NCBI GenBank assembly: GCA_033239525.1
Contig: BSYO01000035.1
Location: forward strand, 2,266,965-2,330,964
Direction: 5' to 3'
DNA: 64,000 bases
Source: Nepenthes gracilis
Lineage: Eukaryota; Streptophyta; Magnoliopsida; Caryophyllales; Nepenthaceae
Part shown: piece by piece, positions 56,546-64,000 of the stretch
How positions within the stretch are numbered: position 1 is the first letter of the stretch
How the letters are laid out: every line of letters starts with the position of its first letter
Made by a program: the position numbers and the translations under genes
The notes under the pieces: model-generated
What the model saw: the letters and a program-made list of their open reading frames with translations, nothing else
What the model was told of the DNA's origin: nothing
The model's database searches: none

Positions 56546-59500
56546 ACGATATAGTTGTAATATTTATGTATCCTTATGTTATAAAATCATGAACCAAACA
56601 TTGTATCAATCCACATGCAATGCTGCCAAGGTTATCGGACAGGTGTAACCCTTCTTCAAATTGGTTTAATAATCTTTGATTTTTTGATTTCTTATATACT
56701 TCATATTTCTACACGAATTTGTATTGGACTGTGATTTGAGATGTGCGGTTTGGCCCATAGATTAGGCGATAGGAATGCCTCGTACATATAGATATATGTT
56801 AAGCCTGAAACATGTCTTGATTATATGTTTTGATTCTGATTTCCTTTAATTTCTGCAAATAAATTTATGAGTTTTGGATTCGAATGATGGTATGTGCCTT
56901 ACGTGGATGTGATGATGGTTATGGCTTATGCTATGTGACTTCGAATCACGATATACTATGATACGATATGATATCGTTTATAAGATTTAATTGGATTATA
57001 ATTTATTATGATTATATCCTGGATAGTCGATTTGATACGGACAATAATTTAGTACGAGATTATTTCTCGAGTTTTAGGGATTTCATGGTTCTCGTGGTTT
57101 GTTTTGACACGAATGTTATGTGAAATCTCTTTTCTCTAATTTATATATATTGTTTTACATGTACGATAATACTTGTTAAATTTTAGACTTATATTTTTAT
57201 ATTTTATCCCTTCATATTAGTAGATTGGATGCAATTGTAGGAGGTCAAACTCGATCTGATGTGGCATTATTTCCCTAGTGAGTATGAATGTATATGCCTA
57301 TTAGGCATTTGATCTTGGGGTGTATTTGATTATTGTGGATGGCCAGTTGTGTGCCGTGGAATCTGTATTAAGAATTATGAGATATTTATATTTTGTAAAT
57401 AAGTTGTTATTTCATTAGATATCCCCCTTTTGACTTATGAATAGGTTATGTATTTTGTTGTCCAAATTATATCCAATGAGGTCCTGTGGGGGTCGTATTT
57501 TGGTAGGTCCTATGTATGTGTAAATTGTTATGTTTGGATTAGTTTTTGTCGTTATTAATGTATTTATTAGATTTTATGTTGTAGATTTTTTTTTATTGAT
57601 CTGTATATTATATCTCGGGGACGTGACTCATATATGCAAAAGTAGAACCTGAATCAATTTTGACGCTTCATCAAAAGTTAGTATAGAGATCAAAATTTAA
57701 GATTCAACTACCAAAATTTTCGCTACTGACCCCTAGCAAGTGCCAATTCAAGTTTGTCCAATCAAAGATTTATATCGTATTGATAAAAAATAAGAACGTG
57801 ATATACCGGCTTTATACAATTTCGGGCATCAATAATTGCATTTTTCGTTGGGATTAAATTTGTCGATCAGACCAAGTCCAAGGATGGGGGGGTAGATTCA
57901 AAAAGAAATGTCAACATAGCGATTACACAATATATCATTTAATCTTGTTAAATTGCTCACTTCCTCATTTCATTGACTTATTAGGTATATTATATATGAT
58001 CATTTTATTCTATCATAATAGCCAATTATGTTGTTATAGCTACGGCTCGAGTGAAACTGATATCAAAATATTGGGGTCGGATCAAATCTAAAACGTTTTT
58101 AAGAGGGGTTATGTATTTCGCTTTCTCAAACTAATCTTTTAATGTGTACCCTGAATCAAAATTTTAACTTGAAAAATTATGAAGTAGGCTCCTGTATCTT
58201 TTAACCTGAATTTCGCACATCACAAATGAGAACAATGGCATATAGATATGTGAGTAATTCATCAGTTTACCTTCATACATTTATATTAATAAAATATAAG
58301 TTAAACTAGAATGATTGAGCTTTAGTGATGAGAGAATTCAACCTCTGGATAGCAATGTGATGCGTGTATGATCGACGTTGGCACCTACGAACGATGACAA
58401 TAGTCAAAATCGGAGAAGAAGATGGAACGAGGAGTTCAGGACAGGAAAAAAGTAGAGGGAAATACGGGAAGAGAAGGAGCTCGGGGCTAAGGTGAAAACA
58501 GCCGAGGTGGAACAGAGATGGACGAGATGCAAAAAGAAGGTCGAGATTAAAGGAGCTGAGATGCAGAGGAAAAGGCAGAGCGAAGCAGAAAGGGAAAAGG
58601 CAAAGGGAAAACCGAGGTGAGAAAGAGAGGAGAGAGAGAAAGCAGTGAAAGAGGGAACGGGGAGAATAAGACGTGAGAGAGAGACAAATATTACTTTCCT
58701 TTCTTACTGTAAAGATTACTATTATATATATATAGTAATATTCCAACTAAAGTAGTTGACATCCGACGGAAGCACATAATCAAACAGAAAGAATAATCAA
58801 AATAGAAAATCATAACAGAACCTAACAGAAGGAATAAAAAAAACAAAACCAAAGAAAAAAAGAGAAAAGAGAAAAAACAAAGGCTTGCAACACAATGCTA
58901 CGAACCTTGAGATTTCATAGCGAAAAGAATATCTACAAATTTCATCAACTTGATTTTTTGAATCCTGTAAATTTAAAATTTTTAAAAATTTTCTGTTTGA
59001 ATATTATTATCTATTTACCGAACTGATTCTATATATCAAAATATTAAGTCAGAAAAAGTGCTCAAAAACTGATGTTCTAAATTCACTATTTTTTTAAAAA
59101 AAAATTCATTTATTCTATTATCAACTTTTATTATTTTTTTATTTTTTAGTTTCACTCTTGATTTTATTTTGATATCAATTTTAATATAGGCAAAATAATT
59201 TGTCCAAATCACATCAACAACTCTAAAATTAAACTTAACATGATCAAAATATAAGCTCAATTTGATTTTATACAACTTTACTAAGAATAATTAAACTTAA
59301 CCTTTTTCAAAATTCATTTGAATTGTGAAATTAAAATCAAAATTAAAAAATATAAGCTCAATTTTAATTCTATTAGAATTGAAATTGGTTAGAATTTAAA
59401 TTATATAAGTAATTATAATTATGAGAAAAAAATAAAATTGACTTATGCTTAATTTTTTAAACCATATATAAAAATAAATAAAATAAGTAATCCCATATAA

Positions 59501-60391
59501 AATTTAATTTTTTAATATATAAACTTTAATATAATATAACTTTATAAAATCTTATTTTAGATATTGATAATATGCTATATATATATATATATATAGATAA
59601 TATTTATTAACCGAGTATTATTTTTAAATTTTTGAATAATAGTAATATATGTTTTTTAAAAAATAAATTTAAAAATAAAAGCATAGTTGGCATACTTTTA
59701 TTAAATTTAAACAATTAAAAATATTTTATCAAAATAATTATATTTTATTTAATTTTGTTATATTTAATTAACAGATAATATTAAAATTTAAAATTATAAT
59801 TCTTTAATATATACTAAAAATTAAAAAATTATCATATACTATTTTTTAATTATAAAAAATTAAAATATAAAAGTAAAATTTAATTCTACTTTATACCAAA
59901 TAAAAAATTTAAAATTACCCTAAATTTTAATTTTAATTTTAAATTATAGGTGTCACAAAATTATGACTTACATAAATTTATATTAAAATAAAAGTTAGAC
60001 AATATAATTTTATAATATATAAATAATAAAAGTATAAAAATTAAATTTATTTCCCTATTTAATTGATCCAGTTGGATTTCCACCATTTTCGCGGCCCAAA
60101 TGTCAGTCTCAAAACCCTAGCTATAAATAGTGATCGTTTCCGTTTGAGACTCGCTGCAGATCGCAGACGGGTGACACTTCAATCGCCCTCTCTCTACTCG
60201 TCTGACTACAATGATGCAATCCTCTCTCTCCCTCTCTCTTGCATGTAGATCTCCATATTTTCTGCAAGTTTTATTGTGTTGTCGCTTGTAGTTTCAAAGA
60301 TTAAGACTGGTTTGCTTGACGTGGGCGTTGATTCTTGTTCTTCGATTTCATACTCGAAGTGATTTGCGGAAGTTTTGATGCAATCGCTTGC

Positions 60392-60426
<35 letters not shown>

Positions 60427-60638
60427 TTTTTGCTGAGATAAGATATTTATTGAATCTAAGCTATTCTTTTGTTGTATGCATTTGATAGTCGAAGGGGAAG
60501 ACAAGGGAGCCCAAAGAAGAGACTGTCACTCTCGGTCCTTCCGTAAGAGAAGGCGAGCATGTCTTCGGCGTTGCTCACGTTTTTGCATCGTTCAACGACA
60601 CTTTCATCGTTAAGTGTGGAATTGATAGATAGTATAGG
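56546..60638 (+). repeat. 4.09-kb direct duplication, right copy
   Basis: The offset from the left copy is about 4594 bp at the left end and 4615 bp at the right end, the difference being small indels. After 'gatagatagtatagg' this copy runs on into S14 intron and exon sequence, while the left copy runs into unrelated DNA. So the right copy is the parent arrangement at that end. Confidence 0.93.
60093..60130 (+). promoter_or_regulatory. ribosomal-protein-type promoter, right copy
   Basis: GGCCCA (60093-60098), telo-box AAACCCTA (60112-60119) and TATAAATAG (60122-60130), with the same spacing as in the left copy. Transcription would start near 60160. Confidence 0.8.
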
Positions 60639-60743
60639 TTCTCGAATAATTTTTTTCAGGAGTTCAGTTTATGGATATTTGTGCTGTTGAACTGCAGTAT
60701 GTGACTGATTTGTCTGGAAGAGAAACACTTGTTCGCATTACAG
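60489..60743 (+). CDS. RPS14: 40S ribosomal protein S14 (uS11), 5' exons; 3' exons outside window or lost
   Basis: Exon 60489-60608 reads [20 protein letters not shown] then [21 protein letters not shown] donor (ATC|GTTAAG), an 89-nt intron and acceptor CTGCAG|TAT lead to exon 60698-60743 reading [16 protein letters not shown], ending ACAG|GTACTA. This is the N-terminal third of uS11. The initiator Met must come from an upstream exon, but no ATG-GT junction is visible between 60131 and 60480. Two residues are unusual for so conserved a protein: Gly in place of Arg/Lys at the third residue shown, and Tyr for the normal His before VTDLSG. The rest of the protein (about 95 aa) is not found up to 64000. 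It may be a real gene with a long intron, or a second decayed copy. Confidence 0.75.
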
Positions 60744-62124
60744 GTACTATTCTAATCGTTTTTTTTGGATTTTGATGGACAGGTTATGATTATTTTGTTT
60801 AATGTGCATAGCATTTGTTAGGGTGACCGCGTGCATGTAAGAGCAGAAAATTAAAATTTGGAATTGGCCAGACTGTCTCCTATTTGAACAAATGGATTGT
60901 TTTGGCAAATTACTTCAAGTCTTTTAGTATGAAACGTGAGCTGCGATGGGTCCATGAAAATGCTGTTATTCACGGTGATCATACTATCGTATTTGAAGAA
61001 AGTTGCAGAAGGCATCGTCGCATTTTCTGTTCATGGAAATCTTTTCTGGAGGATAGATCGACTAATTTTCTATGCAGATAACCCCCTTTTTCTCTAGTTT
61101 TAGCGTTTGTAATGTTTGAAGATTACTGAAACTGACTTGCTATATCAGTGGAGAGTTTCTGCCTAGAAACAATATCCTTTTGTGAAAGTCTTCCTCTTCT
61201 TTGCCTTTCCTCTTTTGCCTTCGTTTTTTTGGAGACAATTATACTGAAGCTTCATTTACTGGTTTATGTGGATATCTCAATTCCCATTTGACTCGTTCCC
61301 TTTAAGGGATAGAAAAGCTTTGCTCCTCCCAGTTTTCTCTCTTAATCATTTGAAGTGGTGTTGGAGATTCCAGGGGGGCAACTGACATGTAATTTCTGCA
61401 TACTATTTTTTCTCTTCTTTTGCATGTTTTAGTTCATGGGAAACAGTGTTGAGTTCTACAAACCTGTAATGAACTGCAAACATGATTGCTACTCTTTGAA
61501 GAACACGCAAGAAGGGAATATGTTGAATTCTTTTAGTGATCTGCTTTTAAATTTGTTTGTGTAATACTAACCTGGTAAGCTGTGATGAATCATAAAGCTA
61601 ATATTTATAGTGTACACTGATCATTGTAGTTTCACTGAATTCAAATAACACTTGAAAAGGCACGGTCCTATTTTTCATTGTCAAAGTCTTTTTGAAAGGA
61701 TATCCCAACTAAATTGGTTCTGAATATGCCCTTGTGGTTTTCCAATAGTTTTTCTTCTTTGAAACCTTTTTCCTTGGTTTACCGAAGAACAATTGAAAAG
61801 TCACAGTCCTAATTTCTGTTGTCAAAGCATTTTCAAAAAGATTTCCTGACTAAAAATTGGTTCTGAATATTCCCTTTTTGTAATTTTATAGTTTTGTCAC
61901 ACTTGAAATGTTTCCCCTTGTTCTCCATGTCGAGAATTTAGTTGTGATTCCATATCATTGTGTTGCAGCCCTGCTAACATCATATTATTCAGTCATCTTA
62001 CAATATGTATTTCATAGATATATGTCATGGAGTGGTGGTAGAGGGGTACCCTTAAGCGACCGGTAGGATACTATCAATGACGTGACATTTCATCTAGCTA
62101 TCCACATTAACAATCCTACCATGA
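60744..62124 (+). other. probable S14 intron, first part, with local duplications
   Basis: Two internal direct repeats are visible. 'gtcctatttttcattgtcaa' (about 61666) and 'gtcctaatttctgttgtcaa' (about 61806) begin two ~90-bp copies ending 'ttggttctgaatat'. The block at 61245-61370 recurs at about 62548-62670. No exon of S14 or another gene was found. Confidence 0.5.
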
Positions 62125-62670
62125 ATGCTAATATCACTATCATTTCCAGTATTAGTATTGGTATTGGTCACGGTTGTATTGATTAACCGACATATCAGAT
62201 AATACTTATCTATATTGAATATATTAGAAAAAAATATTTTTCAAAATTGTTGATGGGGCATTATGACGAATATATTGCAACATATCTTGATATTGTCTTG
62301 CGCTGGGCCTAATATCATTATATATCAACCATGGATGTGCATCACTTATTAGGGCCACACAACAAGTGATTTATGGATGTGCATTACGTCCTTTGAGGGA
62401 ATTCTAAAGATGGACAAAGGGTGTCGCCTAAACATTTTTCATGTCATGTTAATATGTGGTGTTACGGATTAAAAGTTTAGGTAAAATTATTTTTTCTGTT
62501 TGCACTCCCTTCTTGCCTCCATTCTGTTGAGGTATAAAATTCTAGGGGCTTCATTTACTGGTTTATGTGGATATTTAAATTCCCATTTGACTCGTTCCCT
62601 TGAAGCGATATCAATGCATTGCTCTTTCTATTTTTCTCTCACTCATTTGATTTGGTGGTGGAGAATGATA
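61245..62670 (+). repeat. pair of ~125-bp direct repeats 1.3 kb apart
   Basis: 'gcttcatttactggtttatg' starts both copies (about 61248 and 62550), followed by 'tggatatYtMaattcccatt', 'tgactcgttccctt' and 'tttctctc..catttga'. The copies lie on either side of an ATATCGG-family element. Confidence 0.8.
62125..62335 (+). repeat. ATATCGG-family element after the last S14 exon
   Basis: 'agtattagtattggtattgg', 'attaaccgacatatcagata' and 'ttgcaacatatcttgatatt', ending 'tatatcaaccatggatg'. Confidence 0.55.
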
Positions 62671-62744
62671 GGGGATGCTACATGTATTTTTCATAAACGA
62701 TATAGTCTCGTCTTTTCCATGTTTTATTAGTCCATTGGCAGCAA

Positions 62745-62990
62745 CATAAATAAAAGTATCGGTCGATATGTATCGATATTGAGCCACCTGATACCAATAT
62801 TCTCAAATACCGTAGTAGTATCGTGATATATTGTGACATATTAGTCGATATTTAAAATATCAACTGATATATCCGATATTTTCTTACAATTTTTAGAACA
62901 TGTAATACATACCGATCTATGTTATTCTATATGTCCGATACCGGTATGTCAACAATCTTTACTGATATCAATATCTTCATACATGATCAT
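62745..62990 (+). repeat. ATATCGG-family element after the last S14 exon
   Basis: 'aaaagtatcggtcgatatgt', 'tatcaactgatatatccgat' and the end 'gatatcaatatcttcataca'. A well-delimited copy of about 245 bp. Confidence 0.65.
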
Positions 62991-63284
62991 CAATGATAAG
63001 TTCTACATACCTGTAAAGAATTATGAACGTGTTCTCAACACTTTTACAAAGCATGTCATGTTAGTTGTGATCCATGGCTTGTTATTTTTTTTTAACTAGT
63101 ATGCCTCTTAACCATTGTTTTTCCTTTTTTGTTTTGATACAAAATTTGATGCATAGATGAATTTTGTTATGGTCTTCTTAAATATGAGATTCTCCTATCT
63201 TCCTAGTAATTGAAAGTATTTTAATAGTAATGTATGGTGGTGATTAAGATATTTTTAATGTGTTGTTTTAATCTAAGAAACGTG

Positions 63285-63530
63285 GACACTATCAGAGCAA
63301 AAATGTCAGCATTCTATACATATTGAACAACGAAACACTCTGACATGTGTGCAAAATGCTTCTTATTTGTTTAATTTTGACAGGCTTGGACATATTTTGG
63401 ATGCTCCTGGAACACTTTTTTGTACATGTTTCATTTGACTTTTTTGTTTATATTTTATGTTTTTTAGCAATTACAAAAAATTAAAGTGGTAAAGTTAAAA
63501 TATATACAATTTGCTATGTATCTTTTAGTT
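63285..63530 (+). repeat. family-B dispersed repeat fragment
   Basis: 'gacatgtgtgcaaaatgctt', 'cttggacatattttggatgc' and 'agtggtaaagttaaaatata' match the copies in OR intron 4 and hydrolase intron 3. Confidence 0.55.
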
Positions 63531-63609
63531 GAAATATTTCTGATGACATAAGGAATTACATTAGTATTTAAAAATGTTGCCCTCTGTATATGTTAATTTC
63601 AATTATCCT

Positions 63610-63855
63610 TAGACCACACTATTGAATATTAGACAATATATATTAATATTACATGTATTAAAAGAAAGAAATTTTTAAAAATTGAAAGTTTGTAAGCAAA
63701 TATCGACCAATATCTGATGTATCAACCATTATATCACAATATATGACAGATAGGGTAATATAGCCCGTTTTTGCTGTGATTTTAGGAAATATCGATATCA
63801 GGAGCCCCGATCCCCATATCTATCAGCCAATATTTCAAAATTCTCATCGCATCTG
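63610..63855 (+). repeat. ATATCGG-family element near the right edge
   Basis: 'agacaatatatattaatatt', 'cgaccaatatctgatgtatc', 'aggaaatatcgatatcagga' and 'atctatcagccaatatttca' follow the family order. Confidence 0.6.
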
Positions 63856-64000
63856 CGACTTCACGGTGTGTAGCTTTTTCTAGTCACTTGGAATATGATT
63901 TGGTCTTTTATGATCAATACAATTTTGATGTTTTTTGTAATTTGATGACCAATTTGTAATTTTGGCTATCATTTGATAGACTTGTGAATTGTTGGAAGAT

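Noticed and set aside
51954..60638. Considered as one LTR retrotransposon with 4.1-kb LTRs
   Set aside because: The repeated units do not begin TG or end CA, no target duplication was found, there is no internal coding region, and they contain a host gene promoter and exon. A segmental duplication fits better.

Overview
The window is nuclear DNA of a flowering plant. It is AT-rich, its genes have GT-AG introns and plant-type proteins, and LTR retrotransposons and small inverted-repeat elements fill most of the space between exons. Nothing in it fixes the species. Exons were found by translating the sequence and checking that reading phase is kept across every GT/AG junction. No database search was run.

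Layout. (1) 1-6.9 kb: repeats, with two solo LTRs (838-2803 and 5388-6271), each with a target-site duplication, and one isolated coding exon (4074-4307) of an unrecognised gene. (2) 6.9-29.1 kb: a complete eight-exon gene for ORANGE (OR), the plastid chaperone that controls carotenoid synthesis. The product is 305 aa and the gene spans 22 kb because its introns are full of repeats. Intron 1 holds a decayed 5.6-kb Ty3/gypsy chromovirus with both LTRs. (3) 29.1-43.1 kb: a gene desert with a ~100-bp minisatellite, a terminal-inverted-repeat element, a GGCCGTCGGAT hairpin element, an intact tRNA-Leu(UAG), a ~185-bp tandem array and a ~6.9-kb Tat-like LTR element. The last has a gag remnant, no visible pol and two antisense gene-like modules with their own TATA boxes. 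(4) 43.5-51.7 kb: a complete five-exon gene for an ABHD11/YbfF-type alpha/beta hydrolase (338 aa). (5) 51.95-60.6 kb: a direct ~4.1-kb duplication. Each copy carries a ribosomal-protein-type promoter (site II, telo-box, TATA) and an exon of 40S ribosomal protein S14 (uS11). The left copy is frameshifted and cut off. The right copy continues into a further exon, and its 3' exons are not in the window. (6) 60.7-64 kb: probably intron of the S14 gene, with more repeats.

Three patterns stand out. A dispersed family built on ATATCGG words has about 16 copies here, all in introns or in the tract after the last S14 exon, and none seen in the intergenic stretches. The Tat-like element carries a possible spliced antisense gene, apparently duplicated. 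The S14 promoter region has been duplicated in tandem together with 3.5 kb of upstream DNA. OR (plastid protein biogenesis), the hydrolase (probably organellar) and S14 (cytosolic ribosome) are unrelated housekeeping-type genes lying side by side on the plus strand. There is no operon or pathway cluster.
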